A stretch of 64,000 nucleotides of DNA from Rhabditophanes sp. KR3021 (GCA_963281155.1 CAUJLY010000001.1:1922001-1986000), one strand, 5' to 3'. Shown: positions 47,236 through 59,457, numbered from the stretch's first letter. The notes: generated from the sequence alone by a model not told the origin. Made by a program: numbers and translations.

Positions 47236-47518
47236 TTCTGTCCAACCTACATACACATATATCGAAGCCTTTGTGATTTCCTAACCTTATTGATGAGCTA
47301 CTATCTTTGTATCACTTATCAGTTATTTTAAAAGAAGCCTTATTAGTTTTTGTTTTAAAAGTTGATGTTTTGTTTTAATCATAATATTTAAATAAAAATG
47401 TTTTTTTAAATCAAGATAATATTGTTTTAATCAAATAAAATTTATGGTTTTTAACAAATTTAAATTAATATACATCCTTGTTTTTTACAAATTTTATTCG
47501 AACCCAAAAAGAAATAAA

Positions 47519-48230
47519 TTAAAAGGTAAATTCTTCACTTGAGTCGACCTTTCTTTTTTCTTTCATGACAGCTTTTTCTTCTGCTGAATCCAAAACTTCA
47601 ACATCTCTTTCCCTTCGTGATTGGTATCTTCTGTCTCTTGATTGGTAACCTTCGGCTGAATCTGATTCCCGGTCGACACTTCTTTTGGAGACGATCAACT
47701 CGCGCTCTTCGGTATGGAACTTCGTCTCCATGTTAAGGGTTCCCAAGTCGTAAGTTTTCTTTGGAATTTTTCCGGCAGTTACATAAGAGTAAGGAAGTTC
47801 GAATTTGACTTTACGGGCTCCCATCTGTAAAAGTTAGTTGGGATTAATTTAGTTATTAACTTACTTTGAATGAATCATCACAAGTATGATAAATTTTCAA
47901 CCAGAAATCGCAATTAGTTAGTTCTCTTTCATCTCCGGAAAGGAACATTTCTCCATTGGCATCAGTATAGCCGGCTTGTACCAAATCGTCTACAATCGTA
48001 ATATATAATTATTGTTACGAAAAATTGTTATGCTAGCCCAAACTACAGACTAACAAAAAAGCAATTTTACCTGGATCTGGGCCACTATCCTCCTCCCAAA
48101 GCTTGACTCTTGCATTAGCCAATGGTTTGTCTCCACACATAAACTTGGCCTTGACAGCAATAGACTGTTGTCTCATAGCCTCTGTCCCAACAATCAAACC
48201 AACCAAAACCAAACAAATAGCAGTCTTCAT
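47519..48230 (-). CDS. Transthyretin-like secreted protein (TTL family), basic tail
   Basis: Nematode transthyretin-like protein, a secreted beta-sandwich. Three exons (48071-48230, 47865-47989, 47519-47824) with introns of 81 and 40 bp, 196 residues. Signal peptide MKTAICLVLVGLIVGTEA. TTL landmarks: SIAVKAKFMCGDKPLANARV, KLWEEDSG, AGYTDANGEMFLSG, KIYHTCDD, then PYSYVTAGKIPKKTYDLGTL and METKFHTEERE. Beyond the usual end there is an extra tail of about 55 residues rich in Arg, Ser and Glu with RSVDRES, SRRERD and KEKRK processing-like sites. It is divergent from the next TTL gene. Confidence 0.92.
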
Positions 48231-48420
48231 TTGTCTTAATAAAAGTGAACTTTCTCCTTTCTAGCGCTTCCTTAAATATTCCAAAAACAATCACCTACCA
48301 AACCCTTATCATCTCCCCTTTTGACAAAATTTTAATAACACATCCTAATTTTGATAAGATGCGTTTGGTCTAACGTTAATAACAAATATTTTTGTTGATA
48401 TACTTAAATTTATATTTTTA

Positions 48421-48439
48421 GTGTCCGTGATAAGGACAC
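48421..48439. repeat. Short inverted repeat between divergent TTL genes
   Basis: GTGTCC and GGACAC separated by seven bases, 190 bp from one start and 73 bp from the other. Possible shared regulatory site. Confidence 0.35.
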
Positions 48440-48475
48440 TCATTTTATTATCTTTTCAATAATAAAACAGGCCTT

Positions 48476-48483
48476 TATAAATA
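48476..48483 (+). promoter_or_regulatory. TATA box of the second TTL gene
   Basis: TATAAATA, 29 bp before the ATG at 48513. It supports that start over the longer upstream frame, which has no ATG. Confidence 0.5.
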
Positions 48484-48512
48484 TTGAGCTTTCCTTGATT
48501 AGACGCGAAGTT

Positions 48513-49026
48513 ATGAGCTTGCTTTATTTTGTTGGATTTTATATTTTGATTTTGTCAGTTGAAGGAATAGCGGAGCAGCAGAGTTATGCCGTGAAGGGGA
48601 AGTTATTGTGTGGAGTTGATCCGGCTTTTAACGTGAGAGTTAAGTTGTGGGATAAGGATTTTGGTGAGTTTTTGAGTGCATGTCTGGTTTAATTTATTGC
48701 ATATTTAATTTGCAGGATTTAATTTAAATGATTTGTTGGCTCAGGCTTATACGGATAATGAGGGGAACTTTCATTTGACTGGAGATTCTTTCCAATTGAC
48801 GACGATGAAAGCTCGTCTTTCAATAATTCACGATTGCAATGACGCGTTGAAGCCGGGTTCACGCCGACTTATATTCGATTTACCAGATTCTTACATTACA
48901 CCGGGAAACAAAGCAAGAAAGACATTTGATTTAGGGCGAATTAATTTAGAGACAAAGTTTCACAATGAAGAACGAGAAATGGTTGTCAGCAAAAAAAGAA
49001 AAAGAGACGTGGAATGGTTAATTTGA
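48513..49026 (+). CDS. Transthyretin-like secreted protein (TTL family)
   Basis: Two exons, 48513-48663 and 48716-49026, with a 52 bp intron, 153 residues. Signal peptide MSLLYFVGFYILILSVEGIA. Family landmarks: QSYAVKGKLLCGVDPAFNVR, KLWDKDFG, LAQAYTDNEGNFHLTGD, SIIHDCND, PDSYITPGNKARKTFDLG and LETKFHNEERE. It shares the LETKFH.EERE and YDLG/FDLG elements with the divergent neighbour at 47519 but lacks that gene's long charged tail, ending in KKRKRDVEWLI. The two probably arose by inverted duplication. Confidence 0.92.
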
Positions 49027-50121
49027 TTTTCAAAAGTTTGTTAGAATTATGTGCATCTAAATATACTTTAAAAATCATTTTGTCTTTTAGATTATCACAT
49101 TCGTTAACATTCACTTTGTCTTTGATGATTTTAAAAGTCAGTGACGGAATGATGCAATAAACCATCTACACATCAAGACTAAATATGTAGTTATTTAAAA
49201 AATGACTAATTAGTCAGGTAATAATTCACCCAAACAAACGAAACACTACCATAAAATAGTTTCAATGGTGTGACAAAAATTATTATTAATAATGCACATA
49301 AGATAAATTGTTGCGCAAACCAATTCAACACCACCCTTATTATTTACATTAAATGTGAACTAAGTTAGGAAACTATTTGCTTTACCGACATGATAAAAGA
49401 CAAGTCATGATGTTTTTTAAAATCACCATGACATCACATCGTCTCTTTTTTTGCAGCATTCAAACTTTGCCATACCAGCGATTAATTAAAAATACATAAT
49501 GATAAATGACTTTTCAAAAGCGCCTTGATCGTTTTCTGGTCTCTTCCATCTTATCTAGACTAACAAAAGAAGATTCTTGTTATTGCCCACCTTCTTAATC
49601 AAATTAATACAAATAAAAAAATCCACTAATTTATTATACATCTTAAAGAGATCAAAAATATTATACTACAATTTTTAATATAAAAATCTGAATAACAATC
49701 AACAAAACGGCAAAAAAAGTAAACAATCACAAAGAATGAGTGGACCTTTATTTAGTGGGGACTTATAGAGATATATTAAACAGTGATTATGGATGCCTAG
49801 CGAGTCAAAGAGACAAGCTGCTTACTGACTAAATTTAGATAAATGATATCATATACAATGGGTAACAATCAAAAATAGTTGTTATAAAGGGGTCAATTAG
49901 GTGTTTTTGGATGGTTCAGGTTGTTTTACCGGGGTCCGAATGTTTTGTGGTAAGTTGATAGTTTATTTGGAAAAGAGTAATCTGGAGCAAATAAGTTGGT
50001 AGTAGAAGTTTTCTTAAGATAAGATATCAAAAGTATAAATAAAAGTAGGCAGCAGCACTAGGTTGTTATGAGGAGGCATCGGGCGTTGAAGTAAGGGGTC
50101 TGTAAAATAGATGGCTTTTGT
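49027..50121. other. Intergenic, nothing recognised
   Basis: About 1.1 kb of AT-rich sequence between convergent 3' ends; no gene or repeat seen. Confidence 0.6.
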
Positions 50122-51534
50122 TTAGTATTCCAATGGATGGTAGGCTGGACACTTCTTGTACCAGTTGACACAAATGTCGGCTAGTTCGGAAGTTGCTGGT
50201 GGGTTACATCTCTGGAAGACGACTTCGTGAGTCTTAGCGCACTTGCATTCGATTGTACAATGGGGCAAGGTACAACCAGCAGTGCAAGTGGCCACAACTT
50301 CGGGGGCGATCTGATCAGCTGGGACATTATTAGCAGCAGATGATTGGGCCAATGGAAGAAGGGATCTGAGTTCGTCTTTGTCAGATTCGCTCAAAGGAAC
50401 ATCCTTCATAACACGATGCATCAACTTGTGGAGTCTATTATTTGGGATGCCTGGTGGAAGGACAACGGGCACGAGGGGAGTCTTGTTAGGCTTAACTCTT
50501 CCGTCATCGGCGAATTTCACTCTTGGGAATTTTCCATCGAATCTTTCTTCTGAACTTGCTACAGCATCCCCTGGAACAAAAAGATTATATACAAATAAAT
50601 ACATTTCAATTTTTTATGCTTTTAACACTTCAAATGAGAAATCAATCAAAGCTATTAATATCAAGACGCAGTTGGAGAATCTCAAAGGTGGCAAATGACG
50701 TTAAATGTATTTGTATGAGGCTATTCAATACATTCTAAAGTATTATTATGACTTTTTGTACTTTTGATTAATAAAAGGTCTGCAAAAACGATTATTTATA
50801 GAGTCTCCCTCGAAAACGTATTCCTATTTAAGTATATAAAAGTCTATCTTTATCTGTTTTGATTGTAAAATATCTAACAGTATCCTTAGATCATTGGTGG
50901 AGTTTCTCACATGTGTAAACTAATATATTAATCACTCGCGTAATTTGTTCGTCCAAAGTATGAATATTAGCTGCAAGCTATTTTACGTGTCATGGTTTTT
51001 AAAATCAAACTTTGATTAATTATTTATTTTAGTCGCTATCATCACATTCTTATTTGGTGTTTTACTTAAGCTAGCATGGATAACGAGCCCAGGTAAGAAA
51101 AGACGACAATCCACTTGTCAGATCATTAAGTGATACGTTGAGCCAAGCAAGAATAGTCACTCGAATGTTTCCAGAAAGGAAGGATGAATTGGGTCAAGTG
51201 ATCTTCTAAGACATCCTAATGCTAATGAACGTGTGTTCAATAAGACCATCCGATGTATCTGATTTCACCATCTAATTTAATATATCTGAACCCCATTTTT
51301 GTTTGATATATTTGTATGTGATTGTTAAATACCTGTGTCCCTTGCACGGAAATTGAATTGACGTTGACACATTTCAAGCCCTGGATTACGGCTACAAGCA
51401 ATTTCAATGAGTCTAGAACTTGGACTGGCTAAAATAAATATTAATTAAAAAGCCCAAATATTTAAAAACTAACCATTGGCAATTGAAACTAGAGTTGCGC
51501 TTACGAACGCGGCGTATAAGTGAAAGAGGATCAT
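50122..51534 (-). CDS. Cys-rich secreted protein, paralogue of the gene at 54718
   Basis: Three exons (51474-51534, 51333-51428, 50122-50570), 201 residues. Signal peptide from MILFHLYAAFVSATLVSIAN. The N-terminal block IEIACSRNPGLEMCQRQF is followed by a variable basic region with PLVPVVLPPGIPNN and VPLSESDKDELRSLL. The Cys-rich block is CTAGCTLPHCTIECKCAKTH, then CNPPATSELADIC, WYKKC and the end YHPLEY. The first intron is 45 bp, the second 762 bp, unusual for this window. Cysteine spacing is shared with the 54718 gene; the family is nematode-type but I cannot name it. Confidence 0.78.
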
Positions 51535-54500
51535 GATCAACAAGATATAATTGTGCAGCTTTTGAGGAGCTGTAGAGCATAAATTCTCTTAGAGAGATAC
51601 AGGCCTATTTATGATTGTTCTTATTAGGTTGGGGCTCCTGCTTATATACATTTTCAAAAATTCAGATATTGGTACTAAAGACGTATATCAAACCAACGAA
51701 CCGTACCGCCTTAATTTGCATCTTCATAAAACATGACGACGATTGACGTCGTGGTGTGTATATGTATGTGGATAGGGGTTGTCAACACAGCCCACTTATG
51801 ATGCCCCTTTTTGTGAGAAAAAAGAGAGTAATGGTACCTCTTCTGAAAGATACAAAAAAAGTAGAAGTAGTTGTAGATCATGCTATCAGGCGGCCTCTTC
51901 TTTTGCATGTGATGAGCAGTTGGTTAGGTTAAGCTATTTTTGATTCCATTATTTTGATCAACCAAATTCCTCTTATTCGAACAACATAAGATTAACACAA
52001 AAAGAGCAGTCTAAAATTATGCATTCATATCTTCAAAGATACAACATCTTAAAAATAGAGACATCTGTGATGTTTAACTTTTTGTACCCGATTTTTGGTA
52101 AAGAAAAGTCGTCGTCTTTTTCTTAGTACATCATCCATCACTTTGATGTACCATCAAAAATTGGGAAAAGTCTATTTTTAGGAACCATCTAAACGAACCA
52201 AAAAGGATAGAAAGATTTTAAAGTGGAGATGGTTCAGAGAAAAAGATATACTTTAAAGAAATTTAACAAATTTAATCAGTTCAAATTAGGAAGCTTCTAA
52301 TTTGCATGCTGATGGTAGTGAGTTTTGTGATAACTATCAACAACATATTAACTCGATGTTAATTAGAAGTGGTATTTGAATTCCAAATGTACATGTTGTG
52401 ATGGCTTTGGTTGTTGATCATACAAAATTATATTTCATTTTGAAAAGATAATTTAAGTTGAAATTGTTTGTCCGGTGCTGTCACGCCATCAATCTTCTAC
52501 TTCGCCGTCTTTTATTTCTTTTATGAAATTATTGTCAAAAGTTGTGCTATTTGACACGCTCTTTGTGCTTGTTCCAAATAGTTCGTGGTACAAGGCTAGG
52601 TTTGGTCATCTGGGTTTGGTGAAAGTAAGCTATTTTTAGATTGTACTTATTTGATTCAGATCAGCCCGGGAAGTGTCGATGTATTTACGTTACGTGCATT
52701 AGAAAGCAACATGTTGATGAATATTGTTTTAATAATGAACACCAATAAACTTTAACATGTTGGTTCTAAATTTAGTACAATAAAAAGTATTTTAAACTTG
52801 TTTTTGGATCTTATCAAGTTCAATGCAATTTGTTGAATAAATATGAACTTATCATTAATCTCAATCTTTGCATTACCAAAAGCAAATATGATGCACACTA
52901 AACTGAAACTTTAACAGCCGAGCCAGCACCTTGTCCGCAAATAATAAAAATTGGTGTCACGGCTAGCCTGGAGACAACCTCAGGACAAGTTAAACCAGGC
53001 CTATCATCAACTCGATGAACTTGTTGTTGGCAGTTGATTGGTAGTTGATGGTAAGAGTCTCCATTAAAGTTTGATGAACATTTGCAGGTTCTTGCAACCC
53101 ATACTTGTTCACACTGCAAGGCACCCTGAAAACTGTCAGTCGTCGAATTCTGATGGGCAAATTCGCCTACACTTCTTTACTTCTTTAGGTGGTAGTGTAT
53201 GAAGAGAACCGGTATCAAAAAATTGATATTTTTCATAAACGATTATTTATTACACCACTTCTTTCAATCAACCCATTTTGTGTGTCAATGAAGCTACCAT
53301 ACAACTCATCATCACCATCCATTAGAAGGCATAGTGGCGGCCGTTGACGTAAAGAACGACTACCACTGCAAAGAATCTTTCGTTGGTTCATTAATTTACA
53401 AAGTACTTTTGTTAAAAGTCACAAACTAACAACATTCCAATTTGTGTAGCCAAATGATAGATGAAAATAGGAAATCAGTGGATTTCAGGGTTTAAACTGA
53501 AACTATTTAATTAATTCAAAAATTGCTACAGTTCAATTTGGATGCAAACTCGTTTTTACTAAGATTATAAGATAACCTATGACATTTACAAAACTTCAAA
53601 TTCCTTCTCTTGTTCCTGATGGCAATAATAAACATATACTGATATCTAAGTACATTATCATGTTTATGTCATTTCATCATTGTTTACCAAGAAGTTATAT
53701 TTTTCCTTGAAACTTCCATCCTAATATGGATGTCTTTCTTCAATAACATCAAGCCTTATTTAAACAATTTCCATTTTATTTGAAAAAAGTAAATATAACA
53801 TCACTTTATTTATCAAAAAGAATCAATCTAAAATAAGCTTTTATTGTCGTCCAAAATACAATGAAATAAACAGAATTGCCAAGCCTTTGAATTGTAATAA
53901 TTTAATGGCTTTGTGTGCACGATATGATTGGAATGTTCTCGGTTTGAATCGTAGTCAAATAAACACATGCATCAACACTTTCTTTTGATAATCCAAAAAG
54001 AGAAGTGGTTAAGTGAATCAAGATTGATCTGCTGAAAAACAAAATAACGAAAGGTAAGATTTTTATTTTGAAGATATTAGGAATTGATGATCAAAAATGA
54101 AAATAATTCATTTTTTAAAGTAAAAGTTCCCTTTAGCTGGCTATTTTTAAGTATCCATCAGGTGGTGATTACTGATGACTACTAGAAGTACATTCCCGAT
54201 TGTGATGTAAGGTTTAAGTCATTTTTTGATTTATTAAATAAATTCGAATCAAGCCACTTTTATTTGAATCAAAACAAGTTCTTTTGATAGTCTGTATCAT
54301 TGATTTTGATGAACAGGCATCCATTACTCACTTTGGAAAGTCGTTAGAAAAGAGTTACCCATCTCAATTAATCAACTAAAAAGATTCTAAAAAAGAGGCC
54401 TCACTTGTGACACATCACAATGTACCAAGGTAACTTTTGATAAATACATAATAGGTTGTGGTGTGGTACAGACAAAAAGCACATTTCTGCCCCTTCTTCT

Positions 54501-54717
54501 ACTCTCTCGGGATTAGCTTAAGGGTGTGGTTAAGGAAGTCAATTTTTCAAGATTCAGACAAGAATTATCACTTATTTTGATTTTAAAAAAAGCATTCATC
54601 TTCATATAAAAAACAGGCGGACCACTAACTACTGAAGATTCTATATAAGAAAAGCTAAAAAAGGAAATAAGTATCATCTTAAAAAATTGTTAAGAACTTC
54701 CAAAAGTATTAAGTATC
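51535..54717. other. Long spacer between divergent Cys-rich paralogues
   Basis: About 3.2 kb of mostly AT-rich sequence with scattered short frames. The only coding-like part is the minus-strand fragment at 52898-53170. A 65-codon frame at 51711 has no features of a gene. Confidence 0.5.
52898..53170 (-). pseudogene. Cys-rich secreted-like coding fragment
   Basis: A minus-strand open stretch carries six or more cysteines: CEQVWVARTCKCSSNFNGD, PINCQQQV, LTCPEV and FIICGQGAGS. It is GC-richer than its flanks and looks like coding sequence. No signal peptide or clean upstream exon was found, although acceptor-like CAG sites lie just before it (for example near 53127). It may be the last exon of a gene whose first exon I could not place, or a remnant. 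Confidence 0.35.
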
Positions 54718-55318
54718 ATGAATCTTATTAATGTAGTAGCTATTCTTGTTGCATTGACTTCTATTAATGGTAAGTTAACTCCATTCCGACACTTTTAATA
54801 CTTTTTTAGCTTCACCTGCTAACAGACTAATTCAAATTGCTTGTGAAAGAAATCCTGCCCTTGAGATGTGTGCTTCTCACTTCAGAATGCGGGATTCACC
54901 TATGGAACAAGAAAAACACCACAGCGTTCCTTTGGTCATTCCTCCAAGTGTCAGTGACCACGGAGTGTTCAGATCATTCAGAGACGTTCCCCTGTCTACT
55001 TCTGACAAGGATGAAATTAGTGAGTTAATTAAATCTACTCTTGGAGCCGCTAATAATAATCATAAGCACGGAAGAGGAAAACTCCCTCAATCTGTGATTG
55101 ACACATGTACTCCTGATTGCACATCTCCTCACTGCACAATGGAATGCAAATGTGCTAAAACCCATCCAACAGTTCATGCTAAATGTAATCCACCTGCTAA
55201 TTGTAAGTTAATGAGAAAGGATGGCACATCATTTTATCATTATATTTTAGCCGAAGCCGCTAGCAGTTGCCAAATCTGGTACAATCGTTGTACCATGTAT
55301 GCCCCAGTGCAATACTAA
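54718..55318 (+). CDS. Cys-rich secreted protein, paralogue of the gene at 50122
   Basis: Three exons (54718-54769, 54810-55202, 55251-55318) with 40 and 48 bp introns, 170 residues. Signal peptide MNLINVVAILVALTSING. Then IQIACERNPALEMC, VPLVIPPSVSDHG-type linker, VPLSTSDKDEISELI, and the Cys block CTPDCTSPHCTMECKCAKTH, CNPPANSEAASSC, WYNRC and APVQY. The second intron is 48 bp, in frame and stop-free, so retention would add 16 residues. Splicing is preferred because the paralogue reads CNPPATSELADIC at that point. Function unknown; secreted. Confidence 0.8.
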
Positions 55319-57312
55319 GCTAATCCACTTCAAATATTAGGCTCCAATAACAAAAATAACCCTTATTTAGTATGTAAAAAGTAACTGGAATCTTTTCAGT
55401 ATATTAATAACCATGTACAAAACTGTAATTAAACACTGACGATAAACTATTCATTCAAAAGGAAACAAAAATTGACTTTGGGATTCTTCCCACAAAACTT
55501 AAACTTAGTATCATGATCTCTAAAAGTGATGCTTTCAACTACTTCTATTACAATCTCCTGTCAATTTCAGCAATGGATACATTTTTCAAAATTATATTTT
55601 GTCATTTTTTGTATATAAACTATAAATAAGTAAATAAACATCAGTTTCATTAACCTTTTTGTTATTAAAGATTGAAGAGTATTAAGTAAGTGATGAATCT
55701 TTATTGTTTTAAAGCTTAAAAAGTATGACTTCATCAATTTTACTTAATCAAAAATAGTTTTGACAAATATGTAACCATGAAAAAAAATTTGACAAATAAT
55801 TTTGACAAATAATAATGACGAACATTCCATCGTAGGCTTCTAAATTTAGAGTTCTACAACAAAGGAAGTAACTTTAAAAATGATAACCAATTTTAAAGTT
55901 CACATTAACCTGAAGGCTATTTAAAAATAAGTTGTCAAAGAATTATGCTCTTTTGGTTGAGAATAATTTAATCTAAATTTGGCATCACTTTTGATCTTTC
56001 CCAAAATGTCATCATCCTTATACTACTCTTTTCTCCCTAAAAACCAACAATAATTTTTTCGTTCACATTTTAAAGGTAATTTTGGTTGGTTCTGTCAAAG
56101 GAAATTTAAATCAAATTATAAGTGATCTCGGTATTAGATGGTTTGTGTTTAGATGATTAAAAATTAAATTAAATGAATTGGAACAAAATAAGGTAACGGT
56201 AATAAATTTCCAGATTAAAATTCACATTTTTTTGTCTCCGCACTGTTACGATCCAAAGCCAGACAGTGAGTAAACAATTTGTACTTTTGAACAAAAATAT
56301 TAAATAAAGACAAAAGATATTGAGTCGAAAGACCTAAATGTTTATTCAAAAAAGTACTACATGAATAATCAAAATGATGAAGGATAGAAAAAAATGAATT
56401 AAAAGAACAACTTTTAAAAATCAAGAAATGATCCCAAAGGTTGATGAAGCTATTTATATCCAGAGTTGTGCATTTGATTGTTTATGGAATCTATTAATAG
56501 GCAATTTCCTGCCAATACAGCTACTCTATAATTATCTCTTAAAGGTCGCTTCTGATGGATCACTCTGTTTACCCTTTTTGGTAACCTTTTCAGTTAAATC
56601 ATAAGATTACTTGATTTTTTATTCTAGTCTTTTCAACTAATTTAACGTCAAAGAATAGTGTAGAAGCATGTGATGGCAAAAAAAGATAATTTATTTTTAG
56701 ATTTATCTTTCTAATTACTTTACTAGATAGATCACTTTTTGCTAGTCTATATCATATAGTATAGTAGTATTAGGTTATCTTTTTTCAGTGACGTGTTCAA
56801 AAATAGAAATTTCTAGAATATAAACTACTTTATTTTTTGTGGCAAAGATCAGTAATATATCTTTTACATCATTAATTAGTATGTAACATCCACTACCCAT
56901 CAATCATTGCTTTTTAATAATAAGTTATTTATAAAAATTGCGATATGTATCCAAACTGGAAGTAATAAACTAATAACAACAAAACAATAAACCGAATGAA
57001 TTAATTATTATCAAAAAGACAGCAAACTTCCAAAAAATCAAAAAGGTATAGCACAATGCTTTGTAAAAGGCAAAAGATAGATTTCTTTTGTTTCAAATTT
57101 GATGAGATAAATATAGACACATAAATTATAATTAGATTCGTTCAGTGTAAATATACATACCATTACATTTAGTGGTTTAATATTTAAAATTGACCAATGC
57201 AATAAAAGTTGAAAGAAGAATTATTAGCCATTGGATAAGTCTATGGCTAGTCATTTAAAATGAATGAGGTCTATTGAAGAATTATAACGACACTTTGATA
57301 CTAGTAAAATTG
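55319..57312. other. Intergenic, nothing recognised
   Basis: About 2 kb of AT-rich DNA; short frames such as 56215-56424 lack any supporting feature. Confidence 0.55.
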
Positions 57313-57320
57313 TATAAAAG
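57313..57320 (+). promoter_or_regulatory. TATA box of the small secreted gene at 57377
   Basis: TATAAAAG, 56 bp before the ATG. Confidence 0.5.
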
Positions 57321-57376
57321 CAGCTCCGAATTCGGGAATATCATCAAACAGTTTTACAACTACTTATCACTTCAAC

Positions 57377-57811
57377 ATGCAATTCTTCACTCTCATCGCT
57401 CTTCTTGGATTTGCTTCATCTGCTTATGCTTGTGCTGCTACAACCACTGTTCCTTCTCCAACAACCGTCAAGGCCAGAAAACGCCGTGACGTTCAGGACG
57501 AACAAGTTGTTGCGGTCTTCGCTACCAAGGTGGATCAAAAGGACACTATTGGATCTATGTCCGACTTAATCAAGGCTGAATTCTCTTCTGTCATCTCCCA
57601 ATCTCGTGTATCAATGTCTGATCTTGGGCCACTCGTCACTCAAAACAAACCCATCAACAACAAAGTTGGGACCATCTTCAAGTTCGATTCAGCTGGCGAA
57701 TATTGCTCGGAAATGATCGGAGCCATCGGAACCATGCTCAAATCCAACTTATTAGTCGAATCCGTCAGCATCACTTGTGGAAGGGAAAAAACAATCACCA
57801 TTTCAGTTTAA
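57377..57811 (+). CDS. Small secreted protein with basic processing site, tandem copy 1
   Basis: Single exon, 144 residues. Signal peptide MQFFTLIALLGFASSAYAC, a Thr/Pro-rich stretch (TTTVPSPTTVK), then a furin-like site KARKRRDV at about residues 32-38, suggesting a processed mature domain. The mature part has two cysteines (YCSEM and ITCGR) and ends SITCGREKTITISV. It shares the ending pattern with the neighbour at 58382 (ITRCGKKTPLTISA). GC content is higher than in that neighbour. Family not recognised. Confidence 0.78.
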   Translation: MQFFTLIALLGFASSAYACAATTTVPSPTTVKARKRRDVQDEQVVAVFATKVDQKDTIGSMSDLIKAEFSSVISQSRVSMSDLGPLVTQNKPINNKVGTIFKFDSAGEYCSEMIGAIGTMLKSNLLVESVSITCGREKTITISV

Positions 57812-58337
57812 TTCACATTCAAAAAACTAATTTACTAAAAACTTGGGATTGCTTGGGGTTTAAATGATCATTTAATTACACAAAATTGCTTTCATTAACT
57901 TATACCCAATAAATAATAAAAAACAACTTTTATTTTGTTGGTACAATCTTTAAAAAATATACTTCCTAAACATCTAATCCATCAAACTACTATTACTACA
58001 ATACTTTTTAAAAGGATGTATTGGGTAAAGTCGACAAAACAATAAATTTTGTACAAAAGCCTTTCCACCTTGATTAATGACACACTACCATGAAATTAGT
58101 ATTTTTCAAAAGTAAATGGTTTATTAAAATTGATTAGAAGACATCGTTTAATAAATCAAAAGATGGAACTTATTTTTATTCTGCAAAAAACAAATCTATA
58201 TCGAAGTGAATTGACAAATGGGGACAATCGAACCTAAGTATTTAGAACAAACAAAAATTAGATCAATTTGATCAATATTACCTTTAAAAAAGCTTCTTAT
58301 CTTGATCAAGATAAAGGTCCTTTTGGGTTTAAATGAG
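57812..58337. other. Intergenic, nothing recognised
   Basis: AT-rich spacer between the tandem secreted-protein genes. Confidence 0.55.
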
Positions 58338-58345
58338 TATAAATA
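58338..58345 (+). promoter_or_regulatory. TATA box of the small secreted gene at 58382
   Basis: TATAAATA lies 36 bp before the ATG at 58382 but only 6 bp before an upstream in-frame ATG at 58352, so the downstream start is favoured. Confidence 0.5.
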
Positions 58346-58381
58346 TTACTGATGCACTCGTTTTATTACAATTTACGCAAC

Positions 58382-58765
58382 ATGCACTCTTTAGTCTTAT
58401 TAGTACTAGTCTTTTCATTTTCATCAGTTTTTAGTAAAGCTGTGGTGGAATCTACTTCACTTACTTTTGTTACGAATATTAACTATGATCCCATGGGAGA
58501 TAATGAACCTCTAGCTGCATCATTACATGATAAATTATGTGCTCGATTGTCTGAAATGGATTCAGCCAAGGACGAAATGATTGTGAAGCAAAATTTGGAT
58601 TTTGATTTGAACGGAAAGATTGCTATTATCATGTCTGTTTCTCAGGAAGTTGTTAGTTGCGATGATGTGATCAAGACAGCTTTTATTTTAGTTAAGCAAA
58701 TGAAAAATGTCAAGTCAATTATTACTAGATGCGGCAAAAAGACTCCACTCACTATTTCAGCTTAA
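58382..58765 (+). CDS. Small secreted protein, tandem copy 2
   Basis: Single exon, 127 residues from the ATG at 58382. That start gives a proper signal peptide (MHSLVLLVLVFSFSSVFS) and lies 36 bp after the TATA box. Three cysteines are in the mature part (LHDKLCARL, EVVSCDDV, ITRCGKK). The C-terminus ITRCGKKTPLTISA parallels copy 1, but the basic processing site of copy 1 is missing. Function unknown; extracellular. Confidence 0.75.
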   Translation: MHSLVLLVLVFSFSSVFSKAVVESTSLTFVTNINYDPMGDNEPLAASLHDKLCARLSEMDSAKDEMIVKQNLDFDLNGKIAIIMSVSQEVVSCDDVIKTAFILVKQMKNVKSIITRCGKKTPLTISA

Positions 58766-59457
58766 ATTTGTTATGTTCTTGTTGAATCTTTTGAATAAAC
58801 TTCTTCTCTTAATCATGTATCAACAAATTTTTCCATAATAAATCACTTCTTTGTATATTTTAATGCAAAACAACTTTCAAGCAGACAAAACACAGACTGT
58901 TTAAAAATAAATTTACAACTGATTTGTGAATAATTTATTACTCAGACCAACAATTGATTAACAAATATTTAATTGAAACTGATGTAACTTAACATCACTA
59001 ATAGTATTTTAATTAACCCATCTTTAAAAACTCGTGAACCGAGCTGTTTGTGATAATACCCATTTAAAAATGAAAATTTGTTTTCATCAATTTGATATTT
59101 TATTGATACTTGTAAAACAACTTTTAAAAAATAAGAAGATTTATCTTACTATTCAAGCATCCGTATGATCATTTTGATGATTAATTGTGGCAATTTACAC
59201 GGAAATAATTATTATCACAAACTTATAAAATATTCATATTCCTTTTGGTAAGATAAGCTTTCAATGAAATATATGCATTCTTTTGTTAGGGTAAATATTG
59301 TAATTTATTGGTCGTTGAAAAGATACAAGGTCATTTCATTTTTGAAAGACATGATTTTTGATGTGCCTTAACGAAATTTTATTAACTTTAATGTTTATTT
59401 AATAAACAAAGGGAGTTATTTAAGGAATAAGAAGATATATTCTTACAACAAATATCA
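58766..59457. other. Intergenic, nothing recognised
   Basis: AT-rich spacer; no gene seen. Confidence 0.55.

Noticed and set aside
51711..51908. 65-codon minus-strand frame with a His/Ile repeat
   Set aside because: Product of a short low-complexity stretch; no signal peptide or splice support.
56215..56424. 69-codon minus-strand frame
   Set aside because: No coding features; lies in AT-rich spacer.
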